A program made the translations under genes and the position numbers. The notes below the pieces were generated by a model, which was not told where the DNA came from, did no database searches, and saw only the letters and a program-made list of their open reading frames with translations. From Catenaria anguillulae PL171 (lineage: Eukaryota > Blastocladiomycota > Blastocladiomycetes > Blastocladiales > Catenariaceae): 64,000 bases of DNA. Shown here piece after piece: positions 10,597 to 22,820 of this stretch (position 1 is the stretch's first letter; each line of letters opens with the position of its first letter). Location: assembly GCA_002102555.1 (NCBI GenBank), contig MCFL01000058.1:93129-157128 (forward strand), read 5' to 3'.

Positions 10597-13500
10597 ATGC
10601 CGCCGCCGCCGCCAGCGACGACGACTGCTCATCATGCCAACGGCCCAGTGAATGCCAACGCACCCCGACTCGATGCAAAGCCCGATTCAACCTCATCCAC
10701 ACCCTCGCTCGCACCCGCTGAACCGGACCTGGACCGCAGCCGAAACCTCAACCTCAACCTCCACCTCATCCCCAACCCCAACCCATGCCTATGCCTGGAA
10801 CTGTCCCTCCTGTGCCAAAGTCTGCCGCCGCTCCAGTCCCAGTCCCACTCCCACTCCAGTCCCAGGCTCTGTCCCCCGCCTCCCTCAGCAGCAGCAGCAG
10901 CAGGCTCATCGCTCAACTGGCAACATCTCGCCGCCATGAATCCAGCACTCAACCCCTTCCTGGCTGCACTCGCTGCTGCCAATGCAAATGCCAACCCGCA
11001 ACATCAACGGCCCCGCCAATGCTGCCCAACAACACCCAGCTGACTCCAGCCCAAATCGCCGCTGCTGCTGCTGCCGCCTCTGGGCTCGCTCCCCTCGCAC
11101 AAGTCCAAGTTCCGCAGGCCAACAATGCCGCAACACAGCCGCCATACTTCCCGCCAAACTTACCATATGCCGGCCTTGCCGCAATGGGGTATCCGACCCA
11201 GTCCACATTCACCGCTTCGGCCCTCTTGTCTGGTCTTCCACTTCCTGGTGCCTTGCCCACAGCTCAACCGCCACCCTCGTCGGTACCCCAACACCAATCA
11301 TCGTCCGCACCAACCATGCCGCTCTCTGCTGGATCGGCGCAGCTCCCACCAGGGTTCAACCTGGCAACCTCGCCCTGGCTCGCCAATCTCGGCCTGTCGG
11401 CTTCCATGCTCAACTCACTGGGCGCCAACCCATTGACAACCAATGGGCTTACCCCAAATGCTGCCTCATCATCTTCGTCGTCATCTGCTCCATCACAAGC
11501 CGACGGCACACCCAGCTCGCCCGTCGCCTCGGTCCACAATGCCCTCGCCACCACCTCAAAGAGACCCCCACAATCCTCGTCCACCGCCATGGTCTATGCA
11601 ACATCATCTTCTGCTGCCGCCATTTCGCCAGCACCCGACCTGGCTCGCCGCCTCCCTCAGACCCCTCATCCGCACTCCTTGCCCCAAAACCGCTTTCTGC
11701 TCCATCGACTGCCCTCGCCACCGTCTCCGCGCAAGTCAAGGCCGCAGCCGCGTCTTCCGACACACTCATGGTGAAGCCCGGCGCACAGCCCAACGGCACG
11801 TCCCAGTCGAGCATGACGCTTACAAAGAACTTGTCGCAGTTTCTGCTCAAGCTCTACAACATGGTTGACGACCCGACCACGGACGATCTGATCCACTGGT
11901 CCGACGCCGGCACGTCGTTTGTCGTGGAACATGCAGAAGAGTTGGCAAAGAGCGTGCTGCCAAAGTTTTTCAAGCATTCCAACTTTTCTAGCTTTGTACG
12001 TTTACTTTTGTTCACGCTTGCCACTCATTTCCTCACATCATTGACCGCTCGTTTCCCATATAGGTCCGGCAACTTAATATGTACTCGTTCCGTAAAGTCA
12101 CACACATCACCCAAGGGTCGCTCACGGGCAACTCTGACGACCACCGGTGGGAGTTTTCCAACGACCACTTTATCCGGGGCCTTCCCGATCAACTGTGCTT
12201 TATCACGCGCAAAAAAGCATCGGCCGCCGCCGCCTCCTCTTCATCCTCTCACGCCGACGCCGACGCGGCCGGTGCCTCGGCCGCTGCAGGCACACTTTCG
12301 GGCCCGTCACACGCATCGACCGCCGCTGCCGGATCAGGTGACATCTCCAACGTGCTGGTTGAAGTGTCCAACGTTCGCAAACATCAACTGACGCTGTCGA
12401 GCGAACAAAAGGAATTGCAAGCACACGTGCAATTACTTTGGCGCGACATGCTATCGACAAAGGACCAAGTTGCCCGGCAGCAAGTCACCATTGACAAGAT
12501 CCTGAGGTTTTTGGCCAGCTTGTACTCTGCAAAGGACGCAAAGGGCGGCGCCGCCGGTGGCGGTAATAACAAGTTGTCAACCGATGGCAGTGGCGATCAG
12601 GGAGGCGCAGCGGGCGGCGGGGTGGGCAGTGGGCGCGAGCCCGACGCGTCGGGCATTCGCAAGCGCAAGTTGCAGTTGCTCGAGTACAATCCCATGCCGT
12701 CGTCGTCATCATCCGGCCGCTGGAAGCGGTGCGGGTGCAGGTTCCAGACACGGGTCGCCCGCGGGGTCGCCGGCCATCATGGACCTGGATGGGTTTCCCG
12801 AGGGCGTTGGCGTCGCGGATATTGAGCAGTTGCCGGATTCGCCCACGGCATCTGCTATGCATGTGCCGCCAATTCGGTTGGAGGAAGTGCATGAGGATGG
12901 CGACGACGAGGATGCGCGTGGAATGGCCGAACCGGATGATGGCATGGACGTGGACGGGATTCGAGTCACGTCGTCATCGGCCGTGGCCGCAGCGACAAAG
13001 GCAAAGGGTAAGGCCAAAGCCAAGGGCTCGAATGGTGCTGCGACGCCGGCGCCCCGGCGCGCGTCAAAGGCTTCGGCGTCAGGGCCAGGAACAGGAGCAG
13101 CAGGCAGCCGGCGGTCCGCGTCAAAGTCGAGCAGTGCGGCTACGGCGCTTGAGGCGGTTGCATCGGCTGGAACAGTCTTGTCGCCGCCACCCACGAAGGC
13201 TGCTCGCAAGTCGAATCGAACCGCAGGCACAGCGAGTAAAGCTAGCGGAAGTCGATCATCACCTGCGTCCTCGTCGTCGCCATTGACCCCTTCCATGGCG
13301 AATGGACACGTAAATCCACCACCGTCCGCCGCTCAGGCGGAACCCAGTTCAGCCCCTCCACTCGTTTCGCTTCTCCCCGTAGACCTCCCAATGCACCCAA
13401 CGACCTCGATCGCGTCCTCGGCTTCAGCCCCGGCCGCCGCCGCACCAACGCCCGAGGAACGGCTTCTGTGGCTCACGTCGGAAACCTCGCGCCTCGGATC

Positions 13501-13978
13501 CAACGTGCATTCGCTCAATCCAGCCATCGATGATCTGACATCCACCGCGGCCGCCGAGCTTGCCGGCGCGACCGACTTGGATCTCGATGTGCTTCTCGGA
13601 TCCCTTCCCGACTTGTCATCGGCTCCAACAAGTGTGATTGGAGCGCCAGCTGCGCCGCCGCCGCCACCGCCATCCACGGCGGCTCCAGCGCTTGCGCCTG
13701 GCGGCATGCCGCCCTTGTCGCATGATGCCATCATGGCACTGTTGCAACACCCGAATGCCATGGCCATGTTGGCCGCGGTCCAGGGGGCCGGCCCGAGCGC
13801 ACCGGGGTCGCATCCAGAATGGTCGCAGTTGGGTGTGGGCGCCGGCCAGGGGCAGGGCAAATTGGCAAGTCCCGCGGCAGCGAGTGCGGCAACAGCACCG
13901 TCGCCCAATCTGGGTGACTTGTCTGCGTTTTTGTCGTTTGAGAGCGATAACGATGGTGATGCTGCCATGGGCGATTGA
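10597..13978 (+). CDS. Heat-shock factor-type transcription factor (frame interrupted)
   Basis: Nuclear regulator binding heat-shock elements (nGAAn repeats). The winged-helix HSF DNA-binding domain is unmistakable: [20 protein letters not shown] at about 11835, [12 protein letters not shown] before the intron 11996-12063, then [12 protein letters not shown] and [15 protein letters not shown]. The intron splits the SSF/VRQLN boundary, as in many HSF genes. An oligomerisation coiled coil (HR-A/B) follows at 12345-12540 ([20 protein letters not shown]). A long Pro/Ala/Ser/Gln-rich segment precedes the DNA-binding domain and a disordered tail follows it, ending with acidic [16 protein letters not shown], a plausible activation region. 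ATG 10597 ([13 protein letters not shown]) is the likely start. Frame breaks occur near 10780, near 11010-11035, near 11630 and near 12715-12750, all outside the DNA-binding domain. Stop at 13976-13978. Confidence 0.88.
10744..10786 (+). repeat. Pyrimidine-rich AACCTC/AACCCC microsatellite
   Basis: Short imperfect tandem of AACCTC units followed by CCCCAACCC units inside the N-terminal coding part of the HSF gene. One of that gene's frame breaks falls in or beside it. Confidence 0.6.
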
Positions 13979-14170
13979 ACATTGCATCATGTGCAAATGT
14001 GTGGGTGTGCCGTTTCTCTTTCTCTTCCATTTTCTTCTGCAGTGCGAGTTTTCTCATGATGATAGTTTTTCATACCTCTTTCGCATGTCCATGCATTCAT
14101 TGTTATTTATTTCATTCATTCGGTTCACTTTGTCATGAGTATACATGTTCTATCTGTCGAAAAGGGAAAC

Positions 14171-14185
14171 AAAAAAAAAAAAAAA
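14171..14185 (+). repeat. A15 homopolymer in the HSF 3' flank
   Basis: Run of 15 adenines about 190 bp after the HSF stop, between convergent genes. The surrounding AT-rich sequence (13979-14239) carries no gene and probably holds the 3' UTRs of both neighbours. Confidence 0.8.
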
Positions 14186-14239
14186 TCAGTCTGTCTACAG
14201 TGCATGTCATCTTCACCGTCTGGGCTGTGTGTTCTTGAC

Positions 14240-17200
14240 TTACCTTGTGCCTCCACGCCCAGTGCTCACAATGCTTCCCTTTCGTGCAGCCAGACGTGCA
14301 GTCTGTCCCTCTTGACTTGGCGACGGCCCCCGTGGCTTTCCGCTCTGAATCCTCCTCGCGACCGCGGCCGCCCCCGCCGGCGCAGACCCAGACACTGCAT
14401 TGTCCGCACCGGGGATCTTGCCGGGTACAACCGACCCGCGCCTCCCCATTCCCAACACACGACCGGCCGGCGCACTGGCCACGACCGCCGCAGCTCCGTC
14501 GGCCCCACGCGCACCCAAGCCATCTTGACTGCCAGCCACCGGTGCGCTGGATTGCAAGGCGGCTGCGGCCTGCTGCTCTTGCTTGAGCTCGCGGTCGAGT
14601 CGGATTGCGCGAACAAGTGCAGAGTCGAGCACAATGTCTGCGTTGGCAAAGAACCAGGCGAGCGCGCGGGCCGCAAGATCAACCGTGTCGACGGGAAGCG
14701 TCAGTTGGTCAAAGAGTAGCCGCTGCGACGTGAGCTCGTCGTCGTCGTTGTCGTCGGCTCCCGCGCCAATGGATGCGTCTGGAGCCGCGGCCGCAGTAGG
14801 CGGTGGCGACACGGGCGAGTTGGGTTTGAGTGCTGACGATATCCGCACGGGCCTCGGTTTGAGTGGTGTTGGCTGTGGCGCCGAAGTCGCGGGCGCCCAC
14901 TTGACGCGTTGGTCGGCAGACCCCACACGGTCATATGCGCCGGGGGTGTTGTGTGCGCCCAATGGCGACGCCGTGTGCGGCCGCTGGCGTAAATGGCGTG
15001 CGAGCCCACCGCTGGTTGCGCGTTGTGCGGTCGCAGAATGCGACTTTGAGGGCAACGTTGGCGCGGGGCCACCCGCGGACGCCGGAATGGTGGGCGAATG
15101 CATGCGCCGACGATGCCTTGCGATGCGCGCGTCGATGATGGCTGCAGACACGGGCCGCGAGTGGAGCGCAAGTGGCGTGCCGACGGGCGGCGAAGGTGCA
15201 CGAGCAAGTTGGACGGTCGAGTCTGCGGATGACGTGTCTTGGGCAGCCGCCGTGGGTGCTGTGGAAGCTCGTCGAGCTGTAGTTGAGGTTTGGGCAGCGC
15301 CAGCGGGGTTGGTGTCTCCTCCATTTGCGCCCGACGATTGGGACGCGTCTCCATTGTCGTCGACATCGTCGAGTCTCAAAACGCTGCGGTCAGGAACTGG
15401 AAACCCCTCCAAAACCGCATGGGCAAACTCGTCTGGCCCAGGCTGTGGAAGCAAGCGCAAGTCACGCCTTAGATGATCGCGCCAAAATGCCGTGCCCGGA
15501 CCCAAAAGCTCGTCTCCACGTTTCGCACTTGCCGGCGTCGGCGACCGACTTGTTCCACGTGCTGGCGACCCACCACCAGTTTGCGTGCGCCTCCGTCCTC
15601 TCCTCGCTGTCGTTACTGTTGGCAAATGCACGATCCGCATGTGTGCCGGTAAATCCTCTGTCCAACCTTCCTGAACGACGGCAGGAATCAGGCCGATCGC
15701 AAGCCGGTACTGCAACCATTTGCGGTGCGGGTCGCGGCGTGGGAGTGCCTCGGCAAGGACGAGAATGCGACTCACGTGGCTCAGAATCGAGCGGAATAGC
15801 AGCGCTGATGTGGGCGATTGCTTGCGCAGGTGCCTGCGACAGAGCAATCGGGCGCGCTTGCGCTTGGCGCGGTCGTCGAGGGTCGAGTCGTTGACGATAC
15901 TGACGAGTTGCGAAAAAATGGCCGATGGGAAAAGGGGTGGCGAGTGGATGACGCGCAGGTACTCGCAAGTGGTCCAGGTCATGCGGATGGCCGACGCAAG
16001 GGGGTCCAAGAGGACATCGTGGATTTGTGCATCGTCTGAAACCATGATTTTGTCAGTGACAGTGTGTCTCTCACTCACTCTCGTGAATGAGTGAGTTTTT
16101 CATGTGTTCGCACGTACATTGAACAGATATGGCACCTGTTGCTCGAACCCTTTGCATCATGAGCAGCACCAGTATGTCGTTCATGAACGTGAATAGCACC
16201 TCGTCCTCGGCCTCTGTCGTTGCCATTTCTTCGGCGTGGTTTGCTTGCAAGTCCAACAGTCCAGCAATTGTTGATTCTCGCTCCGTGTCGAGCACGGCCA
16301 GCACTCGTGGGTCGGCCGTGGTTCGTCCTGGTGCACTCGTGAGAAATGCAAGCGCCATCGCCGTCCGATCGATGACAGGTGGGCCGACCGGCACACCCGC
16401 AGCTTGCTGTGAATGATCTTCAGCTGCACCAGATGCTGCCCTTTGCCCGGCACTTGTGGGACTCGCTGTCTCATTGATCGCCACGCCGTCGTCGCCGTTG
16501 GGAAACATGTCCAGCACCGCAGCCACACCGCCTCCTCCTGTGCTACCTGCTGTCATGGGCTTGGACGACATGGCCGTAATTGCTCGGTTAAGAAGCATGG
16601 GCGCGTTGATGTTGCCTAAATCCTCCTCTTCATCCAGCATGAGCTGTTCGTTGCCCTCCCAATCGTCTAAAGCGTCGCTCGCACGGCTCGACGTCTCGTC
16701 CTTGCTCCCGGCCGATCGCACGCTGCTCCTGGACGTTGCCGTGCCCGATCGCGACGACCCAACGCCCGACTTTGTCGAGCTCGGGCGCAAGTTTGGATTG
16801 ATGTTGCTCCCATTTTTAGGCAAGCCAATGGTTCCAAGCGACTCTGGAACAATCATCTCGAGGTCCAAGTTGAGCGTCAAGATCGGTTCATCCTTGAGCA
16901 TGGCCGATGGCGTCTGGGGCAGTTTAGATGTTATTCCCGTGGATTTCTTGAGCTTGGACACGAGCCGGCGCGCGGCGGCCGCCCCGTCGTCGTCGCCCGG
17001 CACGCGCCGCTTGTGTTTGCGGCGGACACGCAGGTAACGGTGAATTGGCATGGTTTCGCCGAGTACGTTTTCGACCGAGTCTGGGTCCGGGTCGGTTTGG
17101 GCCGAGTCAAGCTTACCCTGTGGTGGTAATGGGTCGCGTTTGGGTGGTGGGAGAACGTGCGCGAGGCACAGAGCTGGGTTGGCGTGTGATAACGCGGCAA

Positions 17201-17594
17201 ATGAATTGAAGAGCAGAGCATTGGGGCGCTGAGAGGGGGGCGTGGGTCGTCGACTTGTCAGGAACTGTGAGTGCTGCAAGCGGATCACGTCGTGGGCGTT
17301 GAGTATGGAATGCAACTGTTTGTTGTTGGTGATGGGAGCGGGGAAACGAGCACTGCCACCAGGGCTAGCGCTGGGATACCGTGATGAGGAAGGTGAGGCC
17401 AGTTGGCCGCCGTGTTTGACGCACAGTTTGAGGGGCTTGAATACGAGGTTGTCATGGTTATTCCGAGCAGATTTGGCGGATCCGTGCAGTCGAAGGTGTC
17501 GCTCAATGGCTTCAGGTGAGTGAGAAAGCGGATTACATTCCGCGTGCAGACAGTCGCGGATGATTACGCTGGTGGAGAATGATGCTGCGGGCAT
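14240..17594 (-). CDS. Conserved-looking hypothetical protein, 1090 aa
   Basis: Two exons, 17594-16118 and 16035-14240, joined by an 82-bp GT-AG intron. The join restores the frame (GAISVQ-YDAQIHDVLL) and gives 1090 residues. The N-terminus (ASFSTSVIIRDCLHAECNPL) and central helical blocks (near residues 400-480 and 495-640, with HDVLLDPLASAIRMTW and LLFRSILSHVSRILVLAEAL) look folded. The last ~400 residues are Ser/Ala/Pro-rich and probably disordered. No catalytic motif, signal peptide or membrane helix is visible. The folded part after the intron is strongly helical and basic, but I do not recognise it. ATG 17594 is the first methionine in frame. The gene is convergent with HSF and divergent from the ankyrin gene at 18667. 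Confidence 0.72.
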
Positions 17595-18666
17595 GTTTCA
17601 AAGACTCTGATGGCATTACTTAATGGTACATACATTGCTGGACTCTGCGGTTGGTCGAGAGAAGTCATCGAGTGATTTCATGATGTTCGCATGCCTCAAC
17701 AAACTGTTCGCGGCAGTTGCAAATTGTGCAATCGCGTCTCTTCACGGATCCCTTTTGACTATCCCACTGAGGTCCACAACCTTGCATTTACAGGATTGCC
17801 TTGGTTGACGTTCGGTTGATGAGAACTCACCGAGCCGCCATCGGCCGCCAAAGAGTATGACATCCCCACATGCGTTTGGACGTCTGCCTTCCACCTTCGT
17901 ACTTCTGGGCCTCATTGCGAGCCAAGACAAGATCTTGGCCATGGCACAGCATTCAGCTCATCGGACGCCGAGCACGAGCACGCGGCCAATCAAGTTTGCG
18001 CAAGCCAACACGGCGTCCAACCTAGGCCTCAAATCGATCAAAAAGCGATTGTGAGCAGAGCCATCCGTGTAATCAACTCCAACACGACCAAGTGGAGACC
18101 ACTCGTGTTTCGTGCTGGACCGTCGGGTGGCGAATGGAAACTGATACTCATCGTGATATCGAGGGACAAATCATCAAGCATTGCAACGTACACTGACCGC
18201 AATAGGAAAGCATACACTCACCGCATTGGACCCAGCATCATCGACTGGAGTGGGTGACGCCGACTTAAGCCGATTGCGATTTCCATCTACGACAACTCGC
18301 CGCCAACCCAACCGGACGGTGGCCTTGACTGCTACTGTGCCGTACGGCGACCATCGCATTGACTATCTCAAGTGCCCATCTCTCATCCCACCACTGACAC
18401 GAGGCACACCACCCGACCGGGCCGCTTTCCCCTGAAGCTCGACGCTCGAGAGCTCCACAGCCGGTTCAACACCTGCCTCATCAATCAGGGGCAGGACAAG
18501 CACGCTGTTTGTCCGCCTTCATCTCGAACCAAACGCGCTCGATTTCGAGCCATTGTGGTATCGCCCTCGCTTGTGCACTCGCCTCGCTAGCTATCAAGAA
18601 CGGCATCTCTTTCACTTTGAACAACGACCACCCTTTCGATCGTGCGTGATAGATCGAGTCCGTGCC
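17595..18666. other. Divergent intergenic region, no gene seen
   Basis: About 1.07 kb between the divergent starts at 17594 and 18667. Short open frames exist on both strands, but none has protein-like composition or supported splicing. It presumably carries both promoters. No tRNA-like structure or repeat is evident. Confidence 0.4.
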
Positions 18667-21582
18667 ATGAATGTATCGCCCATCGTTTCCACGGCAAACA
18701 ACACTGCGCAATCGGCGGCTGCAGTCGGTCCGAATCCGCCACCAAAACCTGTCTCCATCTCCTCCCCACCCGCCATGAGCACCATGGGCACACCTCGCGA
18801 CGCTGTCCCCGTCAGAGCCTCATCAATCAGTACCCCACCTTCACTTGATTCCGCCAACATGCCGACCGTGTCTGCCGCTGCTGCCCCTGCGACCACTCCA
18901 CCCGCCAATTTCGCCAAAATCGCCATGCAGCGAAATTACTCGAGCGAATTTACCGCTTCGCCACCCAACGCACCATCTGCACCATCGGGCCTTCGTTCTG
19001 CTGTTGCCTCACCGGCATCCAACTCAAGCAGCGCCAATGGGTCTGCAAGCAGTCTGCATAGCGCCAATGGAGCAATTCCAGGAGCAAACGACGATGCAAA
19101 CTCGAACCATTCCACTGAATCGGCTCCTGATGTACGCACCGCACTGGCCGTTGTGACACTTCCAAGGGAGAGCTCTCCTGCGCCGTCCATTTCCGTGTCC
19201 ATGGTTGGCGGTGCAGGCAACGGGTCATCACTTGCAGCGGGTGGAGCGACCATGGCCTCGCTTCTGTCGGCATCTTCTTCGTACAATGCCGCGCGGCAGC
19301 AGTCGTTGCGCGAGTTTATGCGTGACGATCGGTTTCCAAGGCGGCAACGCAAGTACTTTTTGTCGCTGCAGCGGTTAGAAGAAACGTATGCACCCGACAA
19401 CAAATTACAGCCTCCCAAGATCAAGAAAGGTACATTCTGTCTCATTGCTAATCTATCCGAGTCAGTCCTGTAACTTCACTTCGTGAGCTTGTAGACAAAA
19501 AGTCGGATTCGGGATCGGGTAGTAGCACGATGGGCAAGCTATCCAATCTGCTCGGTAAAAAGAAGCACAAACAGCGGACCGTCAACGGTACACCTTCCCA
19601 TTTCTTCACCTTGCTGCCCATGATTGTCGAATCTCGTTCAATGCTTACTGGCTACCATGGCTCGTGATCACCACCCGCTCAGGCCTGCTTCACATGCTCC
19701 GAATGTCCATCCTTGAAGAACGTCAAGACCTCGCCATTGAGCTTCTCGAGCAAATCCAATCCTCGGTCATCAAAAAGAAGCGTCCAGATGAAGTCAACCA
19801 CTTGTTTCTTCTCGCGCTCTCAAAGCGGATGGAAACGCTCTGCATCCGCATGTACGAAAAGGGATACCCGCCGGATGTCAACTCACCCATCTTTGTTGCC
19901 AATGTCGCAAAGGGCGAAAAGCCAAAGTTTGGTCACCCGTCATATTTCTTGTTGGCAGTCGGCTTTCGGTTATACGCATTGTCTGTCGCCATGCTCAAGG
20001 TATTTTCCCATCAACCCGTTTCCTCTCAACGTACGCCAAAGTGCTCGTGTGATTTTTGCTGACTGTTGTGTTCCCCTGCTCTTCGTATTCTCAGAAAGCA
20101 AACGTACATCAGTCATGGTATGGTGTCACTGCGCTGCTTCTCGCGTGCACAGGCACCCCCGACCAGCCCGTGTCTCTCCCATTCGTTTCGCACTTGATTT
20201 CGGCCGGCGCCAACCCGAACGCAGGCATTCCACTCGAGCAATACCTTGTGCACAAAAAGCTTCGCCCAAAACCCTCTCGCACCACCATGCCACTGGGCTC
20301 GCGCGGCCTCACCCATGTCCCTTCAACAAGCGACACGGCCAGCCTCTTTTCCCCACCGACCCCGTCCACCATCGAATCGGGCATTCCACGCATGGTCAGC
20401 TTTGCCGACGGCTCGTTTGGTGGGGCATTGCCCAGCACATCCATGTGCAATGTGCCGCAGTTTGGCCAGTCGACGCAGGCAGGTATCGAGGCGTCCGACA
20501 AGTGCGCGGCGTGGGCAAAGGGGAAAATGCTGTATCCAGTGGATTTGGCGGCGTGTACAGACCAGTTGGAGGCGGTGCAGTTTTTGGTGCGCAAGATGGA
20601 TGCAAAGAGGGTCAAGGAATCGAGTGTGTGCCTTTTGGGCCAGCAGAGTATGGTATTGACGGCACAGTTGTGGAAGGCAGGCGCAAACTTGGATCAGCGG
20701 GACTGGGGGTACGTGCTTTTCTTTCTGTCGACTCGGCAATCGCACTCAGGGCCTTTTTCGCACTTGACTGATATGTTGTGATGAAATAGCAATCTTGCCG
20801 GCATTCACATTGCGGCCCGCCTCGGCCTCATTGACCTCGTGTACCTCTACCTCGACATGAAAATCAGCCCCAACCTTGCCGGCGAAAACGGCTGGACGCC
20901 GCTGCACGAAGCCGTTTCTCAACGGCAGCGCGCCCTCTGCCGCCTCCTGTGCCGACGCGGTGCCTCGCCACTTGTGAAAACGACTGCTGGCCAAACAGCA
21001 CACGACCTTGCCGCGCGCGTTGGGCTGTCGACTCTGGAAGCCTCGGAATACTTTGCAAGCGAACCCACGCCCGAAGAACTTTTGCTGGACGCGTCACTCG
21101 CTGACCGAGTTGCCGCTGCCGCCGCCCCGCCGAGCCCGGCTTCGCTCAATCCCAACGCTTCGGACGCCATCCTTCCACGTGCAGGCGCGTCCATGATGGG
21201 GCCCTCGGCCATTGACCATCTTGCCGTAAAATCGCTGCGCAAGCGGTCAGAGAGTATGCCAAGTGCACCCATTGGCGGACCGCATGACGGACCGCCGGGT
21301 GCGCTTCCAACACCGGCAGGCAAAGAAAAGGCAAAGAAGAAGCGCAGCACGACGCTTGACAAGTTTGCCTTGCTCAAGCAGACCATGTTTTCGGGTGGGT
21401 CATCGTCCGGGTCGACCGGCGCTTTGGGTGGAGAGGGCAATGGGTTGCCGCCCAGAGCCGCAGCCGCTGTGGCAAAGGCGGCACAAGCGGCACAGGCGCC
21501 GCCGCCGACACCGCCAAAGGGTGGCAAGTTGGGTGGAGCAGTTGGTGGGGCGAGAACTCGGTCGGCGTCAACGGCGGACTGA
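18667..21582 (+). CDS. Ankyrin-repeat protein, 859 aa
   Basis: Five exons with introns at 19430-19494, 19588-19682, 20000-20094, 20709-20789. Their summed length is a multiple of three and gives 859 residues. The first ~220 residues are Ser/Ala/Pro-rich. A basic patch follows (KLSNLLGKKKHKQRT), then helical repeats beginning HMLRMSILEERQDLAIELLE. Ankyrin repeats are clearest in the last exon (NLAGIHIAARLGLIDLVYLY, then NGWTPLHEAVSQRQRALCRL). The C-terminal 170 residues are low complexity. The start is the first in-frame ATG, 18667 (MNVSPIVSTANN); the upstream extension has no ATG. Ankyrin proteins bind other proteins; no partner or pathway can be read from this sequence. No membrane segment is visible. 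Confidence 0.8.
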
Positions 21583-22672
21583 AAGTTGGCATCTTGTGGT
21601 TCGGTTTGGGCCATTGCGTCGTGATGGATTCCCTTGCACATATTTGTATGGCGTTTAAAACGCTGCTTCGGTTCCCTCATCACCTTTCTTTTCTGTTCGT
21701 ATTCATTTGGACGTACTTGATCCATTTGCTACCGCTCGCCTCCTCCCCCTCGTCATTCCAACTTCAAGTCACTTCGTCATCGTTTCGCCCCCCGTCGCCC
21801 GTCCTCCCCACATTTTGGTTCTTAGCCGTCGTCCTCCTACTCGGTCACGCTCTCTTTATCTTGCTTGCTCATTTTTCTTAATGTCTGATTGTTTATCATT
21901 ACATTTCGTCGACTTGCTTTTGAATAGCCATGTGTGTTCTGCTCGTCGGCCCGTCCCTTTTGCCCCCATCCCGCCCTGCCTCAACGCCACAAGACGCCAT
22001 TCAATCGCACAATCCCCTGGGGTCGCCTGTCGGGCCGCGGCTCCGTTCCCCTCGGCGGTCCCATTCTTGTCTCTCATCTGCCCTGTCCTTGTCCATGTCG
22101 CTTCTCCTTTTTCTCCCTACCTGCATACCGGTAGTATAATATGCACCCCCACATTCCCTTCTCCCATCGTGTCGATCGTGTCGACGACTCGCCAACAGAC
22201 GCCCGAGCCGGTTTCGCCCCATGAGCGACGATCCCAAGGATCGGTACGGCGATGCAACGGGGCGTTCCGGCCGGCCAATCGTGGAACACTCGCATCGGGG
22301 CGGACCGGGGCCGCCTTCCTCAATAGCGCCCTGATGATGTCGACTGCACGTGAGGAACCGCCGCCCAAGCCACAACGCGCTCAGACTGAGTGCCTGTGAG
22401 GCGCGGTCATGAGACTGGGCTGTCGCCTCTGACTCGGTCTGTGTGAAAAAAGTGCAAGATGAACGCACGTCACCCACCAAGAACAGCGCGGGTGCACACT
22501 TTTTGGCCGAGGACCGAAGTGCTTGCCAGGTGCATGTGAAAACAAGACTGGATGCGAGACATTTGGGCCGTGCACCTTGTCGGCGGTTGCCGCGCGCGAA
22601 ATGTGGGAGCGAGCAGCAGCGCCATCGATTCACTCATAGTACGATGCGGCTGGTTTCCTCATTGAGCCCGCA
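21583..22672. other. Intergenic region upstream of isocitrate lyase
   Basis: About 1.1 kb without a supported gene. 21660-22150 is pyrimidine-rich on the plus strand. 22260-22320 is GC-rich, with a CCAAT box (22275-22279) and a CGG-N7-CCG pair (22301-22313). A site of that shape could suit Zn2Cys6 regulators of gluconeogenic genes, but six fixed bases recur by chance in DNA of this composition. Confidence 0.4.
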
Positions 22673-22682
22673 CTATAAAAAG
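22673..22682 (+). promoter_or_regulatory. TATA box of isocitrate lyase
   Basis: CTATAAAAAG stands about 145 bp before the ATG at 22821 and is followed by a pyrimidine-rich leader. It is one of the clearest core promoter elements in the window and fits a strongly regulated metabolic gene. Confidence 0.6.
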
Positions 22683-22820
22683 GGCAAATCGACGACGTCT
22701 CTTCTCTCTCTGTCTACTGAACCTGACCTGATCTGTGTCTTTGAGCAGGATCTATTTCCTTCAACGAATCTCCATCAACCCAACAAGTCAGCACCCACCG
22801 CCCCCGCCCGTCAATCCATC

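Noticed and set aside
22301-22313. CGG-N7-CCG as a binding site for the Zn2Cys6 factor upstream of isocitrate lyase
   Set aside because: Six fixed bases in GC-rich DNA occur often by chance, and the spacing and orientation preferred by this factor are unknown. Not listed as a site.
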